Of a stretch of 64,000 nucleotides of DNA, positions 22,772 through 33,410 are shown one piece after another; the stretch's first letter is position 1; each line of letters opens with the position of its first letter. The position numbers were made by a program, and so were the translations under genes. Under the pieces are notes generated by a model, which was not told where the DNA came from, did no database searches, and saw only the letters and a list, made by a program, of their open reading frames with translations. This DNA is from Mya arenaria. Taxonomy: Eukaryota; Mollusca; Bivalvia; Myida; Myidae. The stretch covers positions 56,833,658 through 56,897,657 of the forward strand of contig NC_069136.1 of the NCBI RefSeq assembly GCF_026914265.1, given 5' to 3'.

Positions 22772-25700
22772 CTGGAAGTGAAGAGATAAACATCATTGCT
22801 ATGTCTACCAGTCCCTATATTATATGGTTGTGCAGCATTATTTACTCCAGTTATCCACCATACAGGGACTAATATCACCCAACCGTTGTATTGTTATTCG
22901 GAATAGAACGGTTAAGTATCCATACGTACAGGCATTCATATCGATAGTTTCTCTATTATATGTGTCGCTCGTTTAGAATGCCTTTTTAAACGTTCATGGA
23001 AGTTATTTTCGAGGTAATTATGAACAAAATAATCATAAATAAACATTAAATGGTTTTGTCCAAAAGGAATGATATTTCTTTTATTGAAAACAGCTTAAAC
23101 GATAGTTTTATGTATTTTATGCTGCATGATTTCGCTATAATGCTCTCTTAATCTCATGAAATATTTGTCGGACGTTTTAAGCTCAATGTCTGCATAAACT
23201 GATCCCAAGCCGTTATATGTTACACGAAAAGGGCAAAGAAGAGAGTCTTAGAAAAAACAACAGCATTTGTTCTAGTTGCTTCTCCTTCTAAAGAGTGTTT
23301 ACTATTAATATCAGTTTTGTTTCTATTATATTTAAATTTACTACACATCATTTTCTATCGTTAATCATTATTTCAAACGCTAATGATTTATGTACTACTT
23401 TCTCAATTGAATACTGGTGAACCCATAAAAGCAAATAGCTTTAAGAAAGACCAAGTAGTAACCTCACAAAATTAAGAAAAGGCTATGATAACACACATCA
23501 TATATTACCTTTCTGTTTGTATGATACAGTGTTCATATATAGAACGTTAAAGTCAAGAAGATTTAAAATCGTTATCATTTCTCAAGCAATCAATAACATT
23601 ATCTCGTGAAAATCTATTCCAATATATCATGTTTATAATAGTATAACACATAAAGTTTTATTATAATGTGTGATATATATGTTTATTTAGATATGTTTAA
23701 ATTTAATGTATTATTTTTGTCCTTACATAATTAAAGCAACATTGCAAGACATAAAATGAGCATTTACTTTTTCTTTCCTCTTCACTCAAAGATTCGTCTT
23801 TGCCCATGATAAACACTTCTTTTGATTGGATACTCTCCAAGAACTCACTCCAGGCGACCATGTACTTCAACACATTAAATTATATCTGGTATACACATGT
23901 ACATCCTATTATTTCAAAAAATATATGAAGTAAGTTGTACGACTTGTTGTAATAGATTTTTAGTGACTACCAGAAACAAAGTCGAAACCCGGGAATTAGT
24001 TATATTTAAAATTACTTCAATAAAATGCAACAAAATAAAAACGACCATTCCAACAGCCATACATTTTACCTCATGTTCATCGTATCCAGCAAATGTACGT
24101 TTGAATTCTATTTCCACAAGCTGCAAACTCTGTCTAAACTTCGAATAACCACCCGCTACTTCAAACTCTTTTTTGTCTAACTGTGTTTTAAAATCTACCA
24201 CCCAATTTGATGTTTCGAGTGCTGCCTTGCATTTTTCACGTATTAAACGCAAGTTTTTGTCTTTCATCGACGCCCAGAAAATATCCATATTCATCTGCAA
24301 CATAGATAGTTTACACCTACTAACTGCCTTAAGTTGAATCAGCATAAACTATGAACCGATACTAGATAGAGACATTGCGTTATTTATAAACTTTAAATGA
24401 CCATAACCGGTGTATGGCGAACCAGTAAAAATAACGAGAAACAATTGTAATTTCGAAAAAGATCTCAAACCTGAACTTCCTTTTCCACAATGTTACCGTC
24501 ATCAAACACGGCGTTTTTCCTAAAGTGCGCCAATGACGCAAGTTCCGCCTCTCGATACTGCGCCTCAAGCTGCTTAATTGGAGCAGGAACATTGTATTTC
24601 GACATTAAAACTTCAAACATGTCAAGTGTTCCCCTTTTCACTTTCTCATTTTCGGATTTCGCCACAACCGCAAATGCATCCGCAACATCTGGTACTCCAC
24701 CCCTGCTGATAGCTTCAACATATGTTCTTGTTAATTCCGCAAACACTACAAAGAATAAATTGAATTACTGCCATAACTTTATTAATGGGTTTCTCGATAA
24801 AAATATTCAAAAGATTAAGTACAGCTGAGGTTTTCAATAAAATGGAAACTTACTAGAACCATTGACAGGTTTGCTGACAACGAGCTGTTTTGGAGGTTGT
24901 GCGTAGATATATGACACGAAATATGTTGTTTGCTCCTGGAACCTTCTCGGTAAATCTTTGAATTTCAACATCTCAAGTTTTTCAATGGTTTCCAGGTCCC
25001 CAGGAGGAGGCAACAAAAAACATTTGCGTCTTGAATTCGGGAAGTAATTTCGAATAGACGCTCTTGCGCGATTGTTTATCTCATTCTTGGACTTTTCCTT
25101 GTAGTCAACATCTTGAAGGGATTCTTCTAAATATTCGTCCGCCGTAATGTTTTTGCCGCCTTTGATCAGTTTCAAAGCAAAGTCTCTAACGACTAAGACG
25201 AAACCTGGCATAATGCATTGAAGAGCTGCCATTTCATCCACAACCCTCGTTCCAAGTGATATATTTTTCGATAGTTCTGTCACAAAACTGAAGAATACAT
25301 GTACATTATGAATTAATAATTCCTTAAAATTGATTGAATTAAATATGTAAACTATTGAATATACTTCCGGGTATCAATTGCAGGCCAAGTCTAAGAAAGG
25401 GTTTGATAAACGATATTACGTGAGCTTATTTACAGCATCCTGGTCAAAAACCCCTTTCATGTTATAAACAAGTGTGCTGCTCAACAGGGTCGCTAGCGTA
25501 AAGAGTTTGTTGTCATGAGTTGGATCTCCCTGTTTGAATATAAATATAAAGAGTGTTTTGTTTCATTTTATAAAAATGGGAATATATGTAGTAATACATC
25601 TGTTGTATCGTCACGACCTTATTTTTGACTTATGTCGTCATACAGAGCGTTTAAACACGTTATAAATCACCAACAAAGGTCGAGAATTGAAAGAGAAATA

Positions 25701-28700
25701 TCTGGACAGAATGGCTATCAATATATAGGCCTATGATACTTTACGAGTATGTACGAGTGTCTTCGACAGTAATAAGGGACTCCTTCGATATTTCTTTTCT
25801 ATCGACATCAACATGCAAAACACGAGATGGTCCAACATGTTTATCATAAGGTATCAGCTACTACGACTTTAGCTAGGTAGCCACAATTGTATTTATTTGT
25901 ACGATATGGTACCCTGTGTCATAAGTTCGTAAGAAAGGCTACTTTATAAGTTATAATGAAAGTTCTGTTAAAATGCTGATCATTTGCACATAAAGACGTA
26001 AACATGATTAATACTGACAAATCGAATGTGAAATTTAAATGACAAATTCGCTATTATTATTTAAAGAAAGAACGTGATGAATCGGTCATTGTCTCTCTCT
26101 GTCGTTAGAGTCTTCTTTTCACCCTTTGAATTGTCAATTATAAAGCATATATTTTGTTGAAATCTTGCTATTTGTTCATATTACATACAGTCATGAAAGA
26201 AATTAAATACTTAATCGAAATGCAGAATTCCTGCTCAAATCGGTCTCAAAATTCGTTATAAATGCAGCCATGAAGAACCAATGTAGTATTTTGGTAATTT
26301 TATATACTCATTTTATTTGCAATCTTTCAAACAATTTAGTTTTCAAAATTCGATGCTCTGTATTACGTTTGGTCCCAAGTAAATGTTTTAGATTTTAACA
26401 CATCTGAATGAAAACTGGAACCGGAAGCTAAGGGGTCTCATGAAAAATGATTGCATTTATAAAAAAGAGGGCCATGATGGTCCTAAACTGCTCACCTAAG
26501 CAAAGGGCCATAATTCTGTGATAAAGCATTAATAAAAATGTTGCAATTTAAACATATCTTTACTGATGAGCATGCCTTGTTTATATTTGTAAAGGGTCAT
26601 GCAATGAGGCTGCCTGTAAAGTTTCATTGAATTTGGCCTTGTAGTTTCCAAAGTTTTTTTTTAAAGCAAAACAGTAAGTCGGCCATTTTTGTTGTTGTTG
26701 AGAATCAGTCTCAATGCCTTGTTGTATTTTTGTATAGGGTCAGGCAATGAAGCATCCTGTAAAGTTTCAGTGAATTTGGTCTAGTAGTTTCAGAGGAGAT
26801 GTTTTTATGGCAAAACAAGAAGTTAGCCAGATTTTTTTTGATCAATTGCGACCCCTTGTTGTATTTTTGTGAAAGGTTACCCAAGGAAGCTTCCTGTAAA
26901 TTTTCATTCAATTTGGACTGGTAGTTTTTGAGGAGAATTTGTTTTAAAGTAATACAGGAAGTTGGCCATTTTGTTGTTGTTGTTAATTAATCGTGACCCC
27001 TTGTTTTTTATGTAGAGGGTCACCCACGTAAGCTTCCTGTAAAGTTTCATTGAATTTAGAGTGGTAGTTTCAGAGAAGATTTTTTTAAAGCAAAACAGGA
27101 AGTCAGCCATTTCGTTGTTGTTGCTGTTGATCAATCGTGACCACTTGTTGAATTTCTGTAGAGGGTCACCCAAGGAAGCTTCTTGAAAAGTTTCGTTGAA
27201 TTTGGACTGGTAGTTTCAGAGGAGATGTTTTTAAAGCAAAATAGGAAGTCTGCCATTTTGTTGTTGTTGTTGTTGATCAAACAGGACCCCTTGTTGTATT
27301 TTAGTAGAGGGTCACCCAAGAACGTTTCCTGTAAAGTTCAATTGAATTTAGACTGGTAGTTTTAGAGAAGATGTTTCTTTAAAGCAAAACAGGAAGTTGG
27401 CCATTTTGCTGTTGTTGTTGATCAATCTTGATCCCTTGTTGTTTGGTACAGGGTCACCCAAGGAAGCTTCCTATAAAGTTTCATTGAATTTGCAGTGGTA
27501 ATTTCAGAAGAGATGCTTTTTAAAGCAAAACAGGAAGTCACCCATTTGGTTGTTGTTGTTGTTGTTGTGGTTGATAAATCGTGACTCCTTGTTTTATTTT
27601 TGTAGAGGGACACCCAAGGAAGCTTCCTGTGAAGTTTCATTGAATTTAGCCAGGCAATTTCAGAGGAGAAGTTATTTGAGCAATTGTTGACAGACGGACG
27701 GACTTACTGACGGACAAAGACCGATTACAAAAGCTCACCTTGAGCTCTTCGTGCTCTGGTGAGCTAAAACGCATAGCTATATGATCTTGTAGAATGCATC
27801 CTCAGCACCCCAGCTTATTATATACTATATGATAATCTGGGCAAAACAGCTGTAAAAATCTGGTACTCATGTATGAGAAATAAGGTGAAAGGGGTAAAAT
27901 TAGCAGTTCAATGTATTAATTCTAGTTTATTCAAGTTATAAAAATGTCACTGACCCGAAAACTACAGTTGCAACATAAGACTTACAGATTTATCATGTTC
28001 AACAGATTGTATAAGTATGTTGGTAATTTCAATATTGTTTTATTATTTTCAGTCGAAATAAGAGTGTTTATCATCTGAATTATTACCAGAAGAATATCAA
28101 TTAATAATAAATTGTCTTAGAATAAAATTGAATTTAGGACATTGAGAGAATGCACGTAATTCACAATCAAAACCTGTAAACATAGATTGAGACAAAACAT
28201 ACAAGGTACCTTATCTAGTGAGAGATGTTGAGAGATGTAATACTCTTCCAAGTTCCATGCACAGTGCATGATTTGATCATCGAAAAAAAAAATCAAATTT
28301 TAATTGGATTTCCGGATGTATGTATATTTATGCATATAATAATGCTGTTTAAGGTTATTCAGAATTTCAAGCATCGTTTTTTTCCATTTCAGTAAGCAAC
28401 ACATACCCAAAGTATAAATAAATATACCTTTATTTCCAACATAGTGTGCAATCCGAATCAATCTAAAACCGTATGTAAATAATAATAATTGTATGTTTGT
28501 AAACTAACCATTTCGTCTATTTTTGCGATATTTGTCGCAGTGTTCAGGTTATGTATGATTCGACAGAGTTTGTAGCTTACACTGTTATTGAATTAAATTA
28601 ATAAAGTAAGTAGCACTTAGAAGAAGAGGTCGACCTAGAGTTGTACATGTATTCGTAGTTGTTCAAACATACAAAAGGCTCTCGCAAACTTTGTTTGATC

Positions 28701-31700
28701 TAACTCTAAAAATTTTAACCACAAATCTGCGATCTATAACACAACCCTGGCTTAGAAAATTTCTAGACGAGTTGTGCAGCCAATTACGATTACAGCGGCG
28801 GAGCTAAATGTAAACAAAGTCGCATAAACAACTACCTTAGCAACGTCGCCAAGTCCTTCTGTGTCCAGAAGAATCAGAACTGTGTTTTTCTGCTCAGGGT
28901 GAACACGGCACCAGACCCATACACCTTTTGTTTTTGACTCTATTGTGTCTCCAAGAGCAAAACCTGTTGATAAAATACAAATGAGTAATATATCATTAAT
29001 TGCCAAGTTTTCGAATGCATGTAAAATCAATATGTTTACCTTTGTTTTGGTCAGCGAGGCAATTCATCAAAAATGATTTCCCTGTTCTGTAAAGCCCGGC
29101 AATTGCAACAACTACACACGGTAAATCAATTTTGGAAAGCTGCTCAATGGTGTCCACCTCTAACTTCAGTTCATTTCTTGGGCCAGTACTGATTAAGCAA
29201 AGTGGTCTTTTAAAGACTTCAAGGTCGTGGGGAGACACATATCTGTTATGAAAATCGTATACATGTAAGTTCATTTGGTAAGCTGATAATCAAAGCAAAT
29301 TTAGGTTTTTAGAACAATATTTTATGAATCAAGTTCATGTATACCATCAGGATGATTAGTAAATACTACAGAAGCGAACGGCATAGTGTAACCATTCAAC
29401 GGTTGTTTTTCCTTACTTAATGCACATCTCCAACCAATTTTGCTTCTTAATACTTCTGGTAGTATCGACTATTATTAAGTTAAGCAATACCAATTGAATT
29501 ATCAGCTAAATACCATCACAAAGACATAGTTAAACACAGTTGAGTTTAACAATTAACCTAGTTAAATGCTCAAATAATTTCTACAAAATATCCCCTTTAG
29601 AGGGGTCAGGTATAAAATATTAAAAAAAAGAAAATCAGTGGAAGGATATTGAGCGTTTTCGGACAATATTTATGTGAAAAACTACAGAAACAGTAGCAGA
29701 AAGTTTAAACATAAACCCCGATTAATGGCACAGCGTAAACGCCAACAACATAGAACACAAAACAAAACAAAATTATAAACAAGAAACATGGAACAACAGC
29801 ACAAAACTTCACAAACAACACAGAGAATGTATACTATTAATGAAATAGGTATGTTTATCGAGTTTACCGCCTTGGAACGGTCAGTAAAATATCAATTTGG
29901 GGGTTATACCAGTATACGTGCATTAACCTCACTCTTATCGCAACAATCCTGAATAAAGTTAAAACGTAAAAGGTAAGTCTTATTAAAGTATGCATTAACT
30001 TGAGGAGCTTTATGATAGAAAATATAATAATAAACTTATAGGTAAACGCAAAGTGCTTCAATTATTAGGGATCCCAACTTTATCTGCAGACGGAGGAATG
30101 CAATTCAGAGTACCTAATGCAAACAAACTTTTAAATGATACGATGCAGTTATTGTTTGAAACTATGAGCATCACACACAGTCTGCGTTAGCAAATAAAAG
30201 GTTAAAGACTGGGAACAAATAAAGACAATATTATCGAAAAATTAAAACGACATGCATTAGCTGAACTTTGCTTCCAAATTTTACCTATGTAAAAATATTT
30301 TAAGAAAAATACGTCACATGCCGGAACATTTCTAGCCAGCAAAAGACGGTTTAAGCGTTAAAGATAACTTGAATTTGCAAAACTTTTCATAAAATCAGAG
30401 CACTTAAAGTTTAGTTATGTAAGGACGCTATATTCAACCTTATATTTTATTTGAGAAATTCAACTTCAAGAATCCGGTGGCAAGTACTATAAGGTATTGC
30501 CCCCGTTATATCCACGGTTTAATTAAAATCCAAGTAATTCATTTATTTAATCTGCTCAACTACCTGCTGGAAACTTTTTAATTTTACGAAATTTCTTTAA
30601 GACATCACCATAAAAATCGGGGTGATCACTACAATTAGCAATCACCGATTTAAGACGACTATTGTACTTTGTATATAATATTAAAACGACCATTAAAGAA
30701 TTTTGAGAATGTTTTTCTTAATATAGGATATCTGAAACCCTGTTTTAGAAAGTTTTTCCGTCATAAGTTTTCTGCGTAATGCTAGGATTTCATTTTAATT
30801 GTTGTTGAGTTGTTTTCCAAAACACAATAATCAATTTGAAGTAAATACTCATAATTAAAACGTAGGTACTTGGAAAAATGAAGGCAACTAAATAACGTTA
30901 TAAATATTGACAACTGTTGTAGTCGATTTCAAGAAGTCACACACCAATTGCATGAACGCACTTACCATTTAAACGAGTATATTTGCAAATAAATAAGTCA
31001 ATTTTGTCATTAGAATTATTTTGGTTGTAGCAAAACTACATGGATAAACTAAGCAAAGTGAAAAATTAAATCGGTAAATGCCGGCGTGCATGACAGATCG
31101 TAGAGAAGCGATGCCAATGGATGGCCATTGCAAAAGCTGTCAGACCCTACTTTGTCTTTTGCAAATAGCTGCACGTTTGTCACAATTCAAATTGTTTCAC
31201 TAGAAGTCGTTGAAATAATGAAACGGGTGATGGTGGTTAAGTGGTATAGAATTTGTGGCTCTGATCCCAATCAGGGAAAATTACACATGGCTTTTCAGAT
31301 CAGTATTGGATTTTACCTATGGAACGGACTCCAGGGTTAATCGTGTCAGCTTTTTTCGGTCTTTACAAACGAGCTGACATATATTTGTATAAATTTAAGA
31401 AATAACGTTATATGACCAACATTCTAATTAGTCGTGGTTGCCGGTAGAATAGAAATAATTAAATAATAGTCTGTTATAGAACTTCGGGTGACTCTTTACT
31501 GAAATACATGATGAAAGCGTTTTGCTATATTGAAAACAATCTATGAATACTCGTAAATGTCGTTAGTAAGAGACGTTTCCGATATGAAATAATATAAAGT
31601 GTACATTTTGCTGTCTCATTGAAAAGCAATGTATTTCAGGTCATTTGGTGTGTGCAAAGATAAACGAGTGCGTCATGTAAAGTTAACTCGTGATAGACTA

Positions 31701-32633
31701 GTGATATAATACATTCAATAGAAAAAGTTTCATAATTCAAACTAGTGCATCTACGTTATCTCATTCTGAATTTGATGTGCGCGACCACTTGATATGTATT
31801 TGGTTTATTGGAACAAACGACATACTTTGATAATAAAATATTTTAAACAACTAGCCAAGTTATCTTATTTTCCCCTACATTCTAAATAAACACATGATTA
31901 TATAAATTGCCTAACTTTTTTATCAATGAATGACAACACTTATTGTTACATATACACTAAATTGTCGGGGATGGGGAGCTTCACGCCCTAAAAGTGTCAA
32001 AGTACACCATTTTAGACTAACATCAGCCAAATTGTTCAAACTTATTATGCTTGCTGTTCGTATGGAAGGAGTGTACCCACTTCTAACGTCTAATCCTTGA
32101 TCAAACTGTTATATCGGACAATAACAATACAAGATGTACCTTTCATTTTCAGAACTTTCCACAGAAGATTGTTCACCTATCTATGTTACTTACACTTTAA
32201 ACCTACGGAATTTAGGTAAATTTACTCAAAATTATTGTATTACCCATCTGATTTGGATTCTTGACCACGCTTAACGTCCGTTCCTTTTTCCAATGAGACA
32301 TTCTGTTAATAACGAAAATAAACAGTATAATCAGGATGTATTTAGATAGCCTTGTAAGAAATCGTACTAAGACATCTGCGTTTAAAGCTTGAATAAACTT
32401 GTTCGTTCCTGTTCAGACATTTTTAATCAAACATATTTAAACTAGTTTGTATCATCAGTTCCAGGCTTGATTATACGTACAGTTTCAGACTTGTCTATAA
32501 ATACAATTTTCAACTTGTTTATACATGCAGTTTAAGACTTGTTCATACGTACCGTTTCGGGTGTGTCTATTGTTGTCCCTGTCTTGACATCCCGTAAGGC
32601 AGCAGAATCAACTGGGACGTTGTTTTCAGCCAT
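22473..32633 (-). CDS. GBP: Guanylate-binding protein (GBP), complete 10-exon gene, copy A
   Basis: Coding exons in transcript order: 32633-32553, 32302-32244, 29242-29040, 28963-28836, 25529-25420, 25287-24854, 24745-24471, 24294-24070, 23864-23768, 22771-22473. All introns are GT-AG and phases agree, giving 1911 bp and 636 residues (vertebrate GBPs are near 590). Residues 48 to about 335 form the large GTPase domain: P-loop GLYRTGKS 96-103 (Arg99 equals the catalytic Arg of human GBP1), switch residues Ser124 and Thr126 in ESKTKG, DTEG 148-151 and base-binding VVRD 226-229. Residues 339-537 are a helical middle, about 538-620 a charged coiled coil, and the end CVVQ (633-636) a CaaX box preceded by KRD. 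GBPs are dynamin-related GTPases that polymerise on pathogen membranes in cell-autonomous defence; CaaX lipidation anchors some of them. The first 47 residues have no match I know in the family. The ATG at 32633 is in exon 1 after an acceptor, so a 5' non-coding exon is expected, possibly ending at 33514 (ATAAATG before GTATGTATAC). Confidence 0.88.
22772..23767 (-). other. GBP copy A intron 9
   Basis: The intron between the last two exons aligns with 62867-63953 of copy B, notably around 23140-23400 and 63500-63740. It is part of the gene duplication, not a dispersed repeat. Confidence 0.75.
23768..23864 (-). CDS. GBP: GBP copy A, coding exon 9
   Basis: 97 bp, acceptor tgtgttgaag, donor AAAA before GTAAAT. 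It encodes YMVAWSEFLESIQSKE and DESLSEEERK, the link from the middle domain to the long C-terminal helix (compare L--FL-SK---- --IL--D--LS--EKE in the family). Its partial twin lies at 63954-64000. Confidence 0.88.
24070..24294 (-). CDS. GBP: GBP copy A, coding exon 8 (helical domain)
   Basis: 225 bp, phase 0 on both sides, acceptor tctatgttgcag, donor CATGAG before GTAAAA. It encodes a charged helix segment with 'CKAALETSNWVVDF' and 'GGYSKFRQSLQLVEIEF'; GGY--F is typical of this position in GBPs. Confidence 0.9.
24471..24745 (-). CDS. GBP: GBP copy A, coding exon 7 (helical domain)
   Basis: 275 bp, acceptor ttctttgtag, donor GTTCAG before GTTTGAG. It begins FAELTRTYVEAISRGGVPDV, matching the family LV--YV-AI--G--P at the start of the middle helical domain. 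Confidence 0.93.
24854..25287 (-). CDS. GBP: GBP copy A, coding exon 6 (RD motif)
   Basis: 434 bp, acceptor attcttcag, donor TCTA before GTAAGT. It opens with FVTELS, the conserved start of this exon in GBPs. It includes PGFVLVVRDF (RD nucleotide-base motif) and 'YFPNSRRKCFLLPPPG', which corresponds to the family's FP-R-C--- -P pattern at the end of the G domain. Confidence 0.95.
25420..25529 (-). CDS. GBP: GBP copy A, coding exon 5
   Basis: 110 bp, acceptor tattcaaacag, donor CTCAC before GTAATA. It encodes GDPTHDNKLFTLATLLSSTL and VYN, matching the family pattern D(N)-x-FALA-LLSS-VYN. The intron before it is about 3.3 kb and holds the eight-copy repeat array. Confidence 0.93.
25530..26440 (-). 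other. GBP intron 4, unique part
   Basis: Intronic AT-rich sequence between exon 5 and the repeat array. No additional exon with matching phase or motif was found. Confidence 0.5.
26460..27770 (-). repeat. Array of eight about 145-bp repeats in a GBP intron
   Basis: Eight imperfect copies centred on 'gggtcacccaaggaagcttc' occur near 26593, 26738, 26873, 27005, 27162, 27306, 27448 and 27604, spaced 132-157 bp. Each has 'cctgtaaagtttcattgaat', 'agcaaaacaggaagt' and a (GTT)n run. The outer ends, 'gggccatgatggtcct' on the left and 'gtgctctggtgagct' on the right, look like the borders of one dispersed repeat of molluscan type. The short open frames on both strands here are by-products of the repeat. 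Confidence 0.9.
27780..28835 (-). other. GBP intron 4, proximal part
   Basis: AT-rich intronic sequence with no supported gene, RNA or further exon. Confidence 0.5.
28836..28963 (-). CDS. GBP: GBP copy A, coding exon 4 (switch I and DTEG)
   Basis: 128 bp, acceptor tttatcaacag, donor AAG before GTAGTT. It encodes FALGDTIESKTKGVWVWC and LILLDTEGLGD, the switch and G3 regions that are diagnostic for GBPs. Confidence 0.95.
29040..29242 (-). CDS. GBP: GBP copy A, coding exon 3 (P-loop)
   Basis: Acceptor ttcataacag, donor AAAG before GTAAAC. It encodes the first strand of the GTPase domain and the P-loop AGLYRTGKSFLMN. An in-frame ATG at 29274 lies upstream, within the apparent intron, and is not favoured as the start. 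Confidence 0.92.
29640..29860 (-). repeat. Dispersed repeat, inverted relative to 38795-38970
   Basis: The minus strand reads through 'gtgctgttgttcc', 'ggcgtttacgctgtgcca', 'ttaatcggggtttatgttta' and 'ctactgtttctgtagttttt', closely matching the plus strand at 38795-38970. A short echo is at 20925-20970. It is an interspersed repeat found here inside GBP intron 2. Confidence 0.8.
29925..30270. repeat. Intron-2 segment of GBP copy A that recurs at 58710-59100
   Basis: Shared landmarks in the same order: 'cctcactcttatc', 'aaagtatgcattaactt', 'atctgcagacggagg', 'caattcagag', 'acctaatgcaaa', 'tcacacacagtctgc'. At the other location it sits beside the 3' flank of copy B. Confidence 0.8.
30271..32243 (-). 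other. GBP intron 2, remainder
   Basis: About 2 kb of AT-rich intronic sequence. I found no additional exon with GBP features. The plus-strand open frame at 31128-31340 shows no motif. Confidence 0.45.
32244..32302 (-). CDS. GBP: GBP copy A, coding exon 2
   Basis: 59 bp after the acceptor gttattaacag and before the donor GGTAATAC. It encodes a short hydrophilic stretch (NVSLEKGTDVKRGQESKSD). It starts in phase 0 and leaves two bases, which exactly match the one base needed at the start of exon 3. Confidence 0.65.
32450..32575. repeat. Short tandem repeat, about 30-bp unit, spanning the exon 1 donor
   Basis: Units of the type 'cttgt-tatacgtacagtttcaga' recur about four times. Read on the minus strand they contain the exon 1 donor GTACGTATG and, about 80 bp further into the intron, a near copy GTACGTATA. 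Confidence 0.6.
32553..32633 (-). CDS. GBP: GBP copy A, coding exon 1
   Basis: 27 codons beginning with ATG in the context AGCATGG. An acceptor (aaaaacag) ends three bases upstream at 32637. The donor is ACG followed by GTACGTATG. Phase 0. The sequence is Asp/Thr/Val-rich with no domain. It lies outside the conserved GTPase domain, so its call rests on start codon, splice sites and phase. Confidence 0.65.
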
Positions 32634-32959
32634 GCTCTGTTTTTAAATAATAGTTCTACTTTTGCATTTAAATGTATTGATTCTAATTTATCAATTGATA
32701 TTTTGATGCTTGTGTTTTGCTTAGGTCTTTCACACTGTTTTCCCGTAGAGTTGGTATATTTCTTAATTTATGTCACAAATAAATAATGCCATTCAATATA
32801 TATATATCTAATAAGCGATAAACATCGTTGTAAAAGGAAAATTTTCAATTCAAAACTTTCAATAAATATTTTAAGATGTTACACTTTTTAAAATGCCTTT
32901 AACGTTTTTGCCGAAAACCATTTTCATAGTATTTTAGCTAAACACATTTTGAAGTTCCT

Positions 32960-33410
32960 GCACAACGCGGACTTTTAGAAACAGCTATCAGAAATAGCGC
33001 ATGTTTATAAACAACTATCAGAAATAGTGTACACTTTTAGAAACAAGTAACATAAATGGTGCATGATTATGAACAACTTTCAGAAATAACGCACACTTTA
33101 AGAAAAAATATCAGAAATAGCGCACTTTTAGAAACAACTATTAGAAATAGCACACGTTTAGAAACAACTATTAAACAAAGCGCGCACTTTAAGAATCAAC
33201 TATCAGAAATAGCAAGCACTTTTAAAAACAAATATCAGACATAGCGCACACTTTTAGGAACAACTATCAGAAATGGCGCACACTTTAAGAAATAACTATC
33301 AAGAATGGCACCCACTCGTAGAAACAACTATCCGAAATAGCATGCACTTTTAGAATCTACTATCAGAAATTGCACGCACTTTTAAGAACAATTTTAAGAA
33401 TAATAGAAAA
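32960..33410. repeat. Minisatellite of about 33-bp units upstream of GBP copy A
   Basis: About 13 imperfect units of the form 'cacttttagaaacaactatcagaaatagcg' run head to tail. Units vary by substitution and small indels, without distinct spacers. It lies just upstream of GBP coding exon 1, inside the presumed first intron or promoter region. Confidence 0.88.

Noticed and set aside
26711..27640. Four overlapping minus-strand open frames with similar proteins
   Set aside because: They are translations of the about 145-bp repeat array; the similarity comes from the DNA repeats.
29243..29274. ATG at 29274 as the start of the GBP protein
   Set aside because: The bases between it and the conserved domain contain a good acceptor (ttcataacag at 29243), and two upstream exons join in phase at that acceptor; the ATG then lies in the intron.
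32960..33410. CRISPR-like look of short regular repeats
   Set aside because: Units are contiguous and imperfect with no unique spacers of fixed size, and the DNA is eukaryotic. It is a minisatellite.
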